Positions 11,183-21,913 are shown, counted from the stretch's first letter. The stretch: 64,000 nucleotides of DNA from Neodiprion pinetum (GCF_021155775.2 NC_060232.1:16933922-16997921), one strand, 5' to 3'. The notes: generated by a model not told the origin, from the letters alone. Numbers and translations are program-made.

Positions 11183-12250
11183 TCTTGCACATCATTTACA
11201 CTCCAACATTTCTTCGCAGGGTCTTGGGGAGAGTTGAATTCCTGCTCGATGACGAATATCAAAACCGTACTGTGCGAGCCTTTCTAACTATCTAGCTACC
11301 TGACCTTCGGGGAATTTGAACGAAAGTAACCACCTTAGGGAAGCATGATCTGTTCGTATCAAAAAACTCCCACCGTACAGATAATGATGCAAATGTACCA
11401 CGGTCTTTACAACAGCTCAAAATTCTCTACGAGTGACACAATAATTCCTTTCAGTTTTACTCAGTACTTTACTGGAATAACTTATGACTTCCTCATGACC
11501 TCCCTGAATCTGTGACAGAACCCCACCTAATCCTTGAAGATTCGAGAGTGAGTCTTCGAGGAGCCTGTTTCATTGGTGAATTCTCTCCAACGTCAATCTT
11601 GTGCTTTACGGAAGTACATCGGCCCTTATCACGACTATCTTTGGTAAAAGAATCCATAAACTCTAGCAAAAGAGATCTAAATAATTCTATCTCAGCTGGT
11701 TTTATCGAATTTGAAGATTTCTCAACAAGGCTCTGTAAATGTAAATGAAAGTGATGTTGAAAATCGTTTTCAGAAAGTTCTATATCTCGAATTCTAGGAG
11801 GAGTCCAATAAATTTCATTTCTAATTATACAAAGAGCTTTTTCACGATTGTTTGAAGCTAGTGAATTTCTCTTGGTCGAGATAACACAGTTATGAGCTGT
11901 AAGAAAGTCTATTCCCAAAATACCTTCATCCTCTATATCTGCTATAAAAACCTTATGTGGAGAGTCGGTAGACCCAAAAAGGTTAATTTAGATAGTAACC
12001 TGTCTTAAAACCAGGGTCGTCTCTCCAGTGGCTGTTCGTAGGGATAAATAGGCAACAATCTGGTCATCGGATTTCAAGAGATCCGATCGAACCATGGTCA
12101 CTTCCACGCCGGTGTCTGTTACCCAAAGACAATCGACGCTATTCTCAGCACCGCGCGCCTGAAGACCAGACTGTCTGAGACTTCTAATTAAAAACTGTTC
12201 TTCAAGAGGGCTTTCACTTTTAACAATTTGCGATGATTTTCGCCCTGACA
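11183..12250 (-). pseudogene. Gypsy pol: aspartic protease, RT mostly deleted, RNase H remnant
   Basis: Going down the minus strand: a protease with VTDTGVEVTMVRSDLL (catalytic DTG near 12110) and the C-terminal IDFLTAHNCVI (about 11890-11918); then the pre-RT linker with GRCTSVKHKID and APRRLTLESS; then an abrupt join near 11555 to RIRWGSVTDSG, which reads as the end of the RT/start of RNase H in the neighbouring frame (SYSSKVLSKTERNYC, then RTDHASLRWLLSF at about 11350). So the whole RT catalytic core (FVDD/YIDD region) is missing. Several stops and frame changes follow, including one after PEGQVAR. This deletion alone makes the copy unable to reverse transcribe. Confidence 0.85.
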
Positions 12251-12262
12251 GATCATCCGAGA

Positions 12263-13013
12263 CTAGTTTTTTGTACTAGTTTCAGCTAAAGAACTAGATT
12301 GAAGATTTCCATCCCTTATTTCTATATCTCTTTGCCGCCAATTATGGGAATTCGGATTCGAATTTTGCATCGCTTCTCCAGTAATTTTCTCAAGCAAAAA
12401 GCACTGGTTGGTATCATGTCCAACTTTCTCACAAAATAAGCAAGACAATACAGTTTGTTCAGATGCAACCGCGCTTTTAATTTCGCGTCTGTTATTCTGA
12501 TTTTGAAACGAACTACGATTTTCATGTTTATAATTATGATTATTATTTTTATTTCTAAAATTCTGAGGCCTTGCCTTTCCCGAGCCATTTCAATTTCCGG
12601 GTCAGTAATAGCAATAATAAAAGCCTGTGTTGCTAATAAATTTCTAAACGGTTCATTGTCTGGTAACGCTACTTAAGATAGTAGTTCCATGTCTTGATTA
12701 AGAGACGCGAGGTCCTTGTCACGTCCTTGTCTCCTCGTTTGTAATTGTGCTGTATAAAGTTTTGTTAAATGGTCATTGCGATATCTCAATTTTAGTGCAG
12801 AGCTAAGTTTGTCATAGTCTGAAATTTCTTCCTCTGATAATGCTATCAAAACGTTTAACGCGGGATTTCGTAAACAAGAGGCAAGGGTGTGAGCCTTTAT
12901 GGCGAAGTCCCATTGATTATGCTTAGCAATTGTATTCAATTGTCTCTTGTACTCGGCACATGGAATTTTTCCATCGAACATAGGCGGTATCAAAGAGCAA
13001 ATGAGTTTCTCGT
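12263..13013 (-). pseudogene. Gypsy gag, C-terminal half with zinc knuckle
   Basis: The reading GLYEKLICSLIPPMFDGK (12960-13013) through CAEYKRQLNTIAKH and YDKLSSALKLRYRND resembles a Retrotrans_gag domain. A stop follows MELLS (12673-12675). Further on, MSCLFCEKVGHDTNQC (about 12400-12448) is a CX2CX4HX4C nucleic-acid-binding knuckle. It is the continuation of the gag start at 15194-15661, from which it is separated by the 2.2 kb element at 13014-15204. Confidence 0.8.
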
Positions 13014-15204
13014 AAAGGCCCTAGGGTTATGAGCATAGTGAATTTGCCCTTGAAAGATATGAGCACGATACTGAAAGGATTCTTAGGTACTAATAAGGTA
13101 ATAAGATCCTGAAAGTTTCAGATCTCTACCCCAATTGGTTATTGAGAAAAAGCAAAATGTATGAAAATCGGAAAAAAAGAATATTCTCAGGAATGCGTGA
13201 ATCGATTGATTTGAATTTTTGATATGTTTTGGGGGCTGGTGGTAGCTTTGAGGAAAAAAAATATAAACTATATCGGTTAATAAGAACCTCAAAAATAATG
13301 GCACTTTTGTTTGAATTTTGATTTTTCATTATGATGCGATTCTGGTACTATTACGAAACCATTTTTTTCGAATTCCTCATCCATTTTTCGACGAGTATAC
13401 GAACTTTTAAGATCTTAAAAAAAGGTACGCCATATTACAAGAAAATAAAAATCATTTTTTATGCAAACATTTACTTTATTTATGTATTTTTAGCTTGAAT
13501 CTTTATTTTCCTCGCTAACATATATTTTTGTAATTCATTTGAAATTGTCATTTCTAAATGAAGAATTAAATCGTTAAATATGAATGAAAATAAACGAAAA
13601 TATGATAAACATTTCACACTTATAACATAAGAAACAGATTTTAGTTCGTAAATTATAAATAAATAACAACAAATGTTTGAAAGATATATCTTTAATATAT
13701 AAAAAAAAAATGTTATGTCTTATTTTATCAGTCTTCATCACTATCATCTTCAATCACAGGTGAAACATTGTCTGTATCAAATAATTTGCTTAATTCTACT
13801 GATGAAATTCTAGTCCAGTTAAAATAAACTTTAATGAGATGTAGAGCTTCATCATAGAACCGTTTATTTACCAAATGATTCCGACAGCATCGATTTCCAT
13901 CTGGTATGAAAACTCGTCGTTTGATAAATGACTGCATTCGGGCTTTTTGAGGAATAATGGTTAAATCAATAGTATTATTGCAAAGACAACAGTATCCACG
14001 GGTTGAAATAGTTCTTTTGATAGAAACCTCAATATACTCTGTACCGTTATCGGTAGAAGTGAGGTTAGCTGTGAAAGAAGGATCATCTGAACTTGACTGA
14101 GACAATGTCATATACGATAAACCAGACTCCGTTCGTTCTAACATTTCACTAACAATAGATTCAGATTCATCGTCATAGCCATTTGCACCTGTATCAATTT
14201 TTCTTTTTTGATAAAAAACCAAACGACATTTGCCACAAGCAATATCACCAGTGAACAAGTCAATATGAAATACTGTAGAAAACTCATCAATGTCTTGTTC
14301 TGTTGATAGGATTTTAGGAGTTCCAGGAACTTTCTTTACTAGTTTTGAGCAAATGCAACACTTATCGTTAACTGTTTTATTTGAAGACATTTTAATAGCT
14401 TAACGAATAAAACATAAACACACTATTTCTCTGTACATAAACAACACATCTATCAGCTGTTACGTATGCCGCCAAATACGCAAGTGGGCGCGTCGGTCGC
14501 ACCGTTCATTTTTGACGTAAGAGGACTGAGTCGGTAACGTATCATATGCCACGACTTGTAGCGGCAATTTTAAAAATATTTTCAAATATCATCGTGAATT
14601 AAATCAGAGTTGATTATATTCATCATTGAATATTACAACAAGAGTTTTTTTTCTGAACACCTTCAATATAATTATTTAATATTTATGAACATACTTATGT
14701 TAGCAAGGAAAATAAAGATTCAAGCTTAAAATACATAAATAAAGTAAATATTTGCATTAAAAATGATTTTTATTTTTTTGTAATATGGCGTACCTTTTTT
14801 TAAGATCTCAAAAGTTCGTATACTCGTAGAAAAATGGATGAGGAATTCAAAAAAAATGGTTTTGTAATTGTACCAGAATCGCATCATAATGAAAAATCAA
14901 AATTCAAACAAAAGTGCCATTATTTTTGAGGTTCTTATTAACCGATATAGTTTATATTTTTTTTCCTCAAAGCTACCACCAGCCCCCAAAACATATCAAA
15001 AATTCAAATCAATCGATTCACGCATTCCTGAGAATATTCATTTTTTCCGATTTTCATACATTTTGCTATTTCTCAATAACCAATTGGGTTAGAGATCTGA
15101 AACTTTCAGGATCTTATTATCTTATTAGTACCTAAGAATCCTCTCAGTATCGTGCTCATATCTTTCAAGGGCAAATTCACTATGCTTATACCCCTAGGGC
15201 CTTT
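13014..15204. mobile_element. DNA element with about 0.5 kb terminal inverted repeats, inserted in Gypsy gag
   Basis: The left end reads AAAGGCCCTAGGGTTATGAG (13014 on) and the right end, reverse-complemented, AAAGGCCCTAGGGGTATAAG (from 15204). The match continues inward for about 500 bp on both sides (13014-13523 and 14697-15204), nearly identical, sharing GATATGAGCACGATACTGA, GGATTCTTAGGTACTAATA and GGTACGCCATATTAC. ORFs 13083-13329 (minus) and 14868-15135 (plus) are the two copies of the repeat, not genes. A single ORF lies between the repeats. I could not define a clean target-site duplication, so the superfamily stays open. Confidence 0.85.
13728..14390 (-). CDS. Cysteine-rich protein of the TIR element, possibly an N-terminal transposase domain
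   Basis: 220 codons from an ATG at 14388-14390 to the stop at 13728. Paired cysteines come early (CCICSKLV), mid (CGKC) and in the second half (GYCCLCNNTIDLTIIPQKAR, then IPDGNRCCRNHL); the C-terminus is acidic (EDDSDED). The C-C-x-C followed by a PQKAR-like stretch and RCCxxHL is, from memory, a zinc-binding domain found at the start of some invertebrate DDE-transposase proteins. No catalytic domain follows here, so this may be a truncated transposase gene or a regulator. Intact, single exon, and the only gene between the two long inverted repeats. Confidence 0.5.
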   Translation of the reverse strand: MSSNKTVNDKCCICSKLVKKVPGTPKILSTEQDIDEFSTVFHIDLFTGDIACGKCRLVFYQKRKIDTGANGYDDESESIVSEMLERTESGLSYMTLSQSSSDDPSFTANLTSTDNGTEYIEVSIKRTISTRGYCCLCNNTIDLTIIPQKARMQSFIKRRVFIPDGNRCCRNHLVNKRFYDEALHLIKVYFNWTRISSVELSKLFDTDNVSPVIEDDSDED

Positions 15205-15661
15205 GAGAAGTAACCCCTGGTAATCTGGAATTATTCAATTGACTAAGATGAGAATATCGAGGCTGAACATGAGACAAAGGCTCGAAAAAGCCAACCTCTT
15301 TATCTTCTCTTGTTCTACGGATTGGGGATTCGTTTATTTCCCCAATAAAAGAAACAGACCTCGAGTCATGAACATCCTGGGATGGTCCTGGATGTTGAAC
15401 CTCCCGAACAGCAGGAGAGGGAATAGGAGTAGGAAGTGGAGTAGCAACTCCAGAACCCCAAGGAGTGACGGCGGGTTCTCCAGAGCCGTTCATCTGTTGA
15501 ACTGACTGAAGAGCCACGACAGTTATCCGGAACAACTCATGCAGACTGGCCTCCGAACGTTCCCGAGCCACTTCTTCTTGTCTTCGCTGTTCTTGTTGCT
15601 CTTGAAGCAGCTGGATAAGTTGTTGTTGATGACGTTCGGCGGCTTCGTGTTGTTGGTTCAT
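15194..15661 (-). pseudogene. Gypsy gag, N-terminal part
   Basis: Starts at ATG 15659-15661 with MNQQHEAAERHQQQ. A Gln/Glu-rich coiled-coil-like stretch (LIQLLQEQQEQRRQEE) is followed by a Pro-rich stretch (TPLPTPIPSPAV) and an acidic/basic end (RRTREDKEVGF, LSQLNNSRLPG). It stops inside the inserted TIR element (TAG at 15194-15196 formed by CCCTAGGG). The rest of gag resumes at 13013. Assignment rests on position ahead of the gag and pol parts on the same strand. Confidence 0.65.
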
Positions 15662-17690
15662 AAATCACAGGAGATTAATTTGAGAGAACAATGCCACCGA
15701 AGGTATGGGAAGAGGGTCCACTGAAGGTATTGGTCCTGCTTCAGGGACTCGCGGATTTTCTGTAATGTTTTCTCCTCAACTTTCCCGTCGCCGAAAGCGT
15801 GTCATACGACTAATGCTCATAGTTTATCGCACACTGAATCGAATGTTACAATATATTTGTGACAGACTATATTATCAACGTAGATATGCAATATAATATA
15901 GTAATATTAGTAATCTATAATATATCTGCGGTTCATGACTGAGAAATATGTTCTTTGACCGACTATTGAGGTGATCTCACTATTTTTCATATTACTATCA
16001 GGTTATCCTGTTAGTCACAGTCTTTTCGCTGGCTCGAATAATTATTTTCTCTTCATTCACTTCGTCAAAATGAAAGGCGAGCATCACTGTGCATTACCAC
16101 GTATAGGATCCAAATACAATTTGGTACACATAAAACTCGTCACGAGTCAAGGTTTTCAAAGATTACAAGTGATTTTTGAGTTCCTGTGTCACAAACGCCG
16201 CTCGTATGTATACCAATGTCAATAATTATTAATACTGCTTTTAGAAGAGACGAGGAAGCGTAGCTTAAAATAATTAGTTAAATTCATATAATATATTCAT
16301 CTACAAAATAGTTCGTGGCACGACCAAAGCGCAACGGCGTAGTTGACCGTCAGCAACGTCAGCGTCTCCGCGCCCGGCAGATCCCGGATGTAATCAACAC
16401 CGGGATAAGGCGAGCGCGAGATCACGCACTTCAGGAATGATCGTCGCGAGGCGAGCCTTTGTTTCAAAATTGTAAATTCAGCAAAAACTTCGCTCGCTGC
16501 CCGACGCTCCAAGGGGTGTCGGATGAGCGAGCGAGGTCAGTCCCGTCAGAGACAGGATCAAACCAACGTTAACGGAAACAGGCTCCTTCGAAGCTGTCGA
16601 GTATAGAGTTATAAGTCTTTCGTCTCCGACGATTAGAGAGAGCATTCCTTCAAATCTACACGCGGTGATCCAAGCGTCTCGCGTCGCGACGTTAGCCTGC
16701 GAAGTTAGAATAAGTGTCAAAAGCTCGAGCCACGAACTCTGTAGAGATGTGTAGTAATAAGAATAGTGATAAGTTAGAGTAAACGAGTCAGAGCCGTTCT
16801 TCGGATTTGTAATCAAAGAGTGAGTAAACAAAAGAGTACAGTAAGATAAAAATTCCTGTGAGCTTTCTCGTCCCGCACTTCTTCCGATTGCTATTTCATT
16901 GCATTATTATCATTGAAAAAGCTTGCAGTCCAAAAATATTCCTAAATTTAATAATTGAGTCCTCTAATCCATTTCCCAGGGATCGCCCTGTAGAGGACGA
17001 TCACCTATGTATCCACGATAAAAATAATAATAAACCTCTGCGGAAACCTAGAGGGTTAAGTCGTCGAGCGCGAGACCGCTCCGCACATGATACCTGTCAT
17101 TCATTAGGTATTACGTATTCACTATCAATACTTATAAGTATATTACATTTATCACGTATCTAACTACAACTGAACGTGTGTAATTTATCTACAAACAAAA
17201 GTCTTATATACTTTCTATATTTTCGAAGTAACTTTTATTGAGACAAATGAAACGGACTTCAAGCCGAGGTATACCTACCTAGCATACCTAAGCATCTTTT
17301 TGGTCTCGGAGTCTGTTTCATTCAAAAATCTACATCATATCTGCATTTCGCAAATTCGAAATGTTTTTTAGTTGGATATTTAGGTGTTCTGACGATTTTC
17401 AATATTACTGTAAGGTTGTTTTGTTTATCACAGTCTAATCACCGTTCGCTTAAATTTTATATATTCAAACTGGTGAACTGATTGTATAAGGTGGCAAGCT
17501 GTGCCAACGAGATATTTTATAATATAAAATGTGTAACTATAAATATTTGAAGAGTTATTATACCTTTCAGTAACATTAATAGAAAAATGTTATTTAAATG
17601 GCGAATTTCACCATTAGCCCACCATTTAGTACCATTCATAGGATGAAGCCATTTGAATGGTGAAAACTAAAATGGCAAATATCACCTTTG
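15662..17690. other. Unassigned region between the Gypsy gag and the Polinton
   Basis: No convincing gene. It should contain the 5' leader and LTR of the Gypsy element, but I could not match it to the sequence below 7572. A GC-richer block (16300-16850) has an open minus-strand frame (16478-16831) without recognisable domains. Two loosely similar pieces ending in TATTACT...TCACAG occur near 15985-16010 and 17390-17435. The flank next to the Polinton (17590-17690) contains short repeats of ATTTGAATGG/CCATTT. Confidence 0.4.
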
Positions 17691-17691
17691 G

Positions 17692-18085
17692 AGTAGTGTA
17701 GATACGCCGGTTCTAACCCCAAATATGGCGGCGTACCGACTACGTCCTTTCTCCCTACCTTACCGGCAGTCGGTATGTTACCACCACGATGGTAAGTCTT
17801 ACCCATGGTATTGTAGCCGGCTGTTAACATACATAGTGCCACCAGTATTTTCGCTCCATTTCGCCGTCAGACGAGCAGTCATTTTCATTTTTGCTTTGTC
17901 GGAAGAGTAGCCATTTTGATTTTTTATCGTCAGACAGTTTGATAATGAGATTTTTTGCTTCGCCGGATGAGCAGCCATTTTGATTTTTTCACCGTCGGAG
18001 GAGCCGACATTTCAAAATTTTTTTTATTGTTGGATGGTTAACATTTTACCGGCGAAATTGTTATCTCTGATCTTACCGACAGTTT
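17692..18085. repeat. Polinton 1 left terminal inverted repeat
   Basis: Pairs with 29950-30222. Rich in GCCATTTTGATTTTT-like units (17880-18020), with a GCGTACCGACTACG and CGGTATGTTACC core. It extends to about 18085, after which a spacer without genes (18086-18433) precedes the capsid gene. Confidence 0.85.
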
Positions 18086-18433
18086 CGTGTTACTGGGTGT
18101 GTTGCCGCAGGTTTGTCGTATGTGGCGCCTCCTTCGCCACATCATCGATTGATTGATATTCCATCGAGCGACTCTGCGCGATGTTTCCAATGCTCACCGC
18201 AAGATGGCAACTTATTGATTTATGATGAGGGCGGGTGGGTGAACTTTTCAAATAATAACGGTTGGATGCTTTAAATAGATGTTTTTTATTTATCAACAAA
18301 TACATTCTGTTTTCAGCTTATACAAACTAATGGTGATACATCATCGTATTTTGAATTGAGCAAATAAGCTTACACATGTTTTTGATGATTACAAAATAAT
18401 GATAATAATTAAACATCCTAACCCAAAATTGAC

Positions 18434-19808
18434 TTATACTAATTTCTTAACCGTGCCACTAATCGGGTTGTACTCGACAATACGATAGTGCAAGATCATG
18501 CAAAAGGCTGCGGTGTTTGCGGGAAATTCCACGCTCGCGTCAAATTCCAATCGAATATCCACCGGTCTAGTTTTCAACGATTCATACTGTTTCGAGAAAT
18601 CAATAACGATGAGGGGAGCTAGGTTTATAAATTCATGCTTCGATAACAAAGTTCGGCCTTTTTGTTGTAGTAGACCGTTTGAAATTGAACATACATGTTG
18701 TAGAGAATGGCGTATTGATTATTGGATATATCAAGATTCATATTCCCGTGGGGATAACACTGCGAGTTGAGGAAGAGTTTTACATCTCTGATTCGACAAT
18801 GATCTAATTCACTGGCATTTTTCTGCGGATCGTTTTTTCGTGCAGTTTGAAATCCTGGAATGACATATCTCGGCTTCTCCAAGTGCGTCGATGTCTTGAC
18901 CGCCCACACATGCCTAGTCGTTGATGGGAGCATCAGATACACGTACGTTTCCCAAGAACGAAAACTCATGGATATGGTCAGATCCTTGGCAATGTAGTTG
19001 AGTAGCTGGATTTTCGGCTCATCGGCCAGGTTAATGTAGGTTAGCAACCACTCGATTTTATTGAGGGTAATTTTGAAGTTTTCCATAGGCGGGGCCTGAA
19101 TCACCACATTCAAATCGGTGTTGGAACGTGTCAGAATCAACTCGTGTTTATCATTGACAATGACACGACAATAATCTTCGACGAAGGCCAGCATACAACT
19201 CAACGGTAGAACAACGTCGAAATTTTCAGAAGCATCGGTTAGTTCGGCATCATCGCTCAACCAACCAGTATTCTCCAGACTATATTGCTGACCGGGAGTT
19301 AGGGATAAGTGACCCTTCATAACGCTGGTGATACCAACATTTTTCTTTCGATCAATCTCCATACCGTTCAACTCGTAGCAAACTTCCGCAAACAAATGGC
19401 AAACAGCCATACTGATCAATTTCATAGTCGTCACCGCATTCACACCATCGACCTTTGTAATTTTTCCATGAATGTGTAAGAAGCTTTTACTGAGCAGTAG
19501 ACACAAGTCTTGATGTTGAACAACAATATGGATTTCATCGTTGTTCTGGAAGGTGGATGATGTAAACGGCTGATGAGCATGAATCTCAGAGTGCGCAATC
19601 GATGAGTCGAATACCACGGGTTTCTGTATTCTCATTATTTCTTCCACGGTAAAGCACGCGGGATACAGCGAACACGAATTCTTATTTTCTAAAATTTCCA
19701 CGTAATTGAAGACCTAGGCTCTGGCGAAATCGAACGTACGGAGATGTCGGTCTCGCGGGCGGTGTGAACGTAGTCAGAGGTGTCGGGCGACTGATGATTT
19801 TTGCCCAT
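18434..19808 (-). pseudogene. Polinton major capsid protein (double jelly-roll type), two frameshifts
   Basis: The main block (19701-18625) contains, in order, CSLYPACFTVEEIMRIQ, FDSSIAHSEIHAHQPF, VVQHQDLCLLL, HIHGKI, ELNGMEIDRKKNVG, MKGHLSLTPG and RPVDIRLEFD in the tail, all familiar from insect Polinton major capsid proteins. The natural start is probably ATG 19806-19808 (MGKNHQSPDT...); a shift near 19697 puts this out of frame with the main block, whose first codon otherwise is GTG. A missing A in the AACAAAAAGG run near 18658 shifts the last 65 codons (LLSKHEFINLAPLIV to VKKLV, 18649-18434). The protein would form the icosahedral shell of a virus-like particle. Confidence 0.85.
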
Positions 19809-19863
19809 GACGTCTGCCTTTTATAACTTTTATCCAACTTTCTCGTCTTAAACACGATCCCCA

Positions 19864-20585
19864 TTATTTCAGTGTTTTCACGTGTAAACGCACAGTAATC
19901 GTTTCGTCACGAAAATTCATTAACTCGTCGTCTTGCTCGACTATTCTCAGCTGTAAATGCTGTATCGACAGTACCGCTATTGGTAAGTAAATAATGCTGG
20001 CAGGCACTTCGACAATCTTATATCCGGATGAAACGGATGGAAAAAGGTCATGAATCGTGTGAGCTCGACGCTCGTTTATGTACGCCCCAACGGTTATGTT
20101 ACGCTCAACGCGTAAGGTATTAACCTTCAGTATAGTCACAGGTAATTCAGATTTATGAGTAACGTCTCGTGCTAGATCAACGGCTTCAAATCCCTATAAT
20201 CGGCTGAAGAAATCTTTGGGTTCAAAGTATACCACATGATTGCACGTAACTTCACCGTTCAGCTCGTTGTCGTTAGCTCTCAGACTGAGGGTGATGTCAG
20301 AGTGTAGCTCCTTACGCAGAAATTTTTCAATATCCTGAATTTAAGAGCATCCCGTGGGTATCGTGATGCTCTCTCTGCTGTTGTCCGCTCGTTTCAGGTG
20401 AAATTTATTACACTTTTTATAAATATTGGGTATTGAATTGAATGTAAGGAACTCGACGAGTCCGAGAACATAGTTTTTCTCTGGTGATAACTCGATTGGG
20501 GGAAACTATTGAGCCTCCAGCACGGAGGATGTGCCTGACAGTGTTAGTGTTAACGATTCCGATATGACTAATGCTTGCTCATGTG
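19864..20585 (-). pseudogene. Polinton minor capsid (penton-like) protein, three internal stops
   Basis: One frame runs from about 20585 (HEQALVISESLTLTLSG) through ENYVLGLVEF-like sequence (EKNYVLGLVEFLTFN), IPTGCS, IQDIEKFL and the intact tail 20139-19864 (AYINERRAHTIHDLFP, VEVPASIIYLPI, ETITVRLHVKTLK). Stops break it after VLEAQ, after PTGCS and after FFSRL, so it is inactive. Position next to the major capsid gene and the conserved HTIHDLFP...PASIIYLP block identify it as the vertex or minor capsid protein of insect Polintons. Confidence 0.75.
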
Positions 20586-20597
20586 ACACTTGTCCTT

Positions 20598-21035
20598 TTA
20601 TAACTGTTCGCTGAGAAATTTAAGGCATAAGTGCCCGCAAATCACAGTATCATATTCCCGATACCTCTTATGATTGTATTCAAAGCTACCAACACCGAGA
20701 TACCTCATCAGCTCCTGAGGCGGTATCAAATCACCGAAACTATCGGAATACGCAACATGGCCACCATTTTGCTTGTACGCAACCCAATGTGTCCCTGGGC
20801 GGCTTCTATCGTCAAGATTAATAATTGCAGATTCTCGCATTTTCGCTCCCGATTTAGGCAAATCATTCGGCATGAAAACACCGCGAAAATGCGAAATTTT
20901 CATATTTCTAGCATATTTGAGTAAATCCATGCTGGTGAGAGCAGTTTTTTGCCGGACGTAAGTACAGGCCCATTCCGCTGCGGTAGGGTCGCAGGTATAA
21001 TCCCTTACCAAAAGCAATCGCCTCCATTGTTGCAT
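20598..21035 (-). CDS. Polinton cysteine protease (adenovirus-type, Ulp1-like)
   Basis: 145 codons from ATG 21033-21035 with no break. The visible catalytic set is His in PGTHWVAY, Asp in YSDSFGDL and Cys in ICGHLCLKFL, in the order expected of adenoviral maturation proteases. The start MQQWRRLLLVRDYT and DPTAAEWACTYVRQKTA are typical for the family. It probably cleaves capsid precursors during particle maturation. Its first 128 bases overlap, in another frame, the end of the PLA2-like gene (20908-21765). It is one of the few intact genes in this Polinton. Confidence 0.88.
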   Translation of the reverse strand: MQQWRRLLLVRDYTCDPTAAEWACTYVRQKTALTSMDLLKYARNMKISHFRGVFMPNDLPKSGAKMRESAIINLDDRSRPGTHWVAYKQNGGHVAYSDSFGDLIPPQELMRYLGVGSFEYNHKRYREYDTVICGHLCLKFLSEQL

Positions 21036-21765
21036 TGTGCCGTTTGGCCTCTTTCAACTGATGTTTGTTGACACTAGCTTTGTTGACAGCTTTAGCTATA
21101 CCCGCAGCACCACCTGCAAGAGCCCCAGTAGCGCTTCGACCGGCCAGGATTGGAATGAGAAACGGCAGGATGCCGCCAATTTTATCAGGCACAGGTATAA
21201 CGCGAGGCATACGAGCATTCTTCTCAGTCCCACGCGCAGCCGCACGAGCACCCGCCAACGACGACTCAACGGCTTTATAACCCAGTAGCATGGCGACCTT
21301 TGCTGCTGTGATGATAGATTTGAGATTCACCGTTCTCTTCCGCTGTTTACTCTTCCCACCTGTTCTAGATTTCTTCTTTGCAGCCACTTCAAGTTTCGAC
21401 CGCTTCGCAGCTAAGCCCATTCCGAGTTTAGATTTAGCTTCCATGGTGTTGGTGACTCCCCAGGCTACCGCCTTTTCACCCACACTAGCGTCCTTGGCCA
21501 AGACGCAATTCAACGCCTTCTCAGCAAGCGCTTTGTCGGCAAGATTTCTCGCTGCAATATCGCGATTCTTTGCGTATGCAATGTCGTGGTCTTCGCACGC
21601 TGTATCCAGCGGATTGATCCCCAAATCACCACGAGCGAACCTCTTGGTTGATTTCGTTCCAGGTCTGCAGTACTGATACCCTGGTACGTGCAATTCAACT
21701 GGGAGATGATTGATGATTTTATTCAACAAACCACCACCGCGGTTCTCCCGTGTGCACGTCCTCAT
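20908..21765 (-). CDS. Polinton PLA2-like structural protein
   Basis: 285 codons, intact. Near the N-terminus HVPGYQYCRPGTK, KRFARGDLGINPLDTACEDHDIAYAKNRD resembles the phospholipase A2-like domain of parvovirus VP1 and Polinton proteins: the CxxHD-like catalytic pair is present (ACEDHDIAY), but the Ca-loop Gly (normally YCGPGT) is Arg. A basic stretch (KKKSRTGGKSKQRKR) and an Ala-rich hydrophobic part (LAGGAAGIAKAVNKA, FLIPILAGR) follow. The C-terminus carries repeated GKGLYLRPY / GMGLYLRP motifs. In related elements it is thought to help membrane passage or capsid assembly. It overlaps the protease gene by 128 bp. Confidence 0.82.
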   Translation of the reverse strand: MRTCTRENRGGGLLNKIINHLPVELHVPGYQYCRPGTKSTKRFARGDLGINPLDTACEDHDIAYAKNRDIAARNLADKALAEKALNCVLAKDASVGEKAVAWGVTNTMEAKSKLGMGLAAKRSKLEVAAKKKSRTGGKSKQRKRTVNLKSIITAAKVAMLLGYKAVESSLAGARAAARGTEKNARMPRVIPVPDKIGGILPFLIPILAGRSATGALAGGAAGIAKAVNKASVNKHQLKEAKRHNATMEAIAFGKGLYLRPYRSGMGLYLRPAKNCSHQHGFTQIC

Positions 21766-21791
21766 AGTCGGGCAACAACTAACGTGACTTC

Positions 21792-21799
21792 TATAAAAG
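21792..21799 (+). promoter_or_regulatory. TATA box upstream of the Polinton ATPase
   Basis: TATAAAAG followed by GGGGG, with a possible initiator around TTTTAGTTC at 21820-21830. It lies in the 150-bp gap between the divergent PLA2-like gene (minus) and the ATPase (plus), about 110-120 bp before the ATPase start. Confidence 0.55.
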
Positions 21800-21913
21800 G
21801 GGGAATTTATATACTGTCATTTTAGTTCTCGTTGTCATGCTAACGAAGCATCACGAGATTTCAAGATCAGCCCGATAAACTACCTATCGCGAGTTTCAAT
21901 AAAATGGTTTGAT

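Larger units (their letters stand above)
7560..15661 (-). mobile_element. Gypsy-type LTR retrotransposon, decayed and interrupted
   Basis: On the minus strand the order is gag (15661-15194), an inserted TIR element, the rest of gag with zinc knuckle (13013-12263), aspartic protease, deleted RT, RNase H remnant, integrase (11182-9770), a deoxynucleoside kinase (about 9745-9104), unassigned sequence, then a G-rich polypurine tract (seven G, plus-strand position about 7577-7583) followed by a likely LTR start at TGTGACAAAAGG (7572 downwards). I could not find a convincing 5' LTR above 15661 or the LTR end, so the element borders are incomplete. Stops in integrase and kinase and the RT deletion make it non-autonomous. 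Confidence 0.75.

Noticed and set aside
13083..15135. Paired ORFs at 13083-13329 (minus) and 14868-15135 (plus) with near-identical proteins
   Set aside because: They are the two copies of a terminal inverted repeat, read in opposite directions; no protein features.
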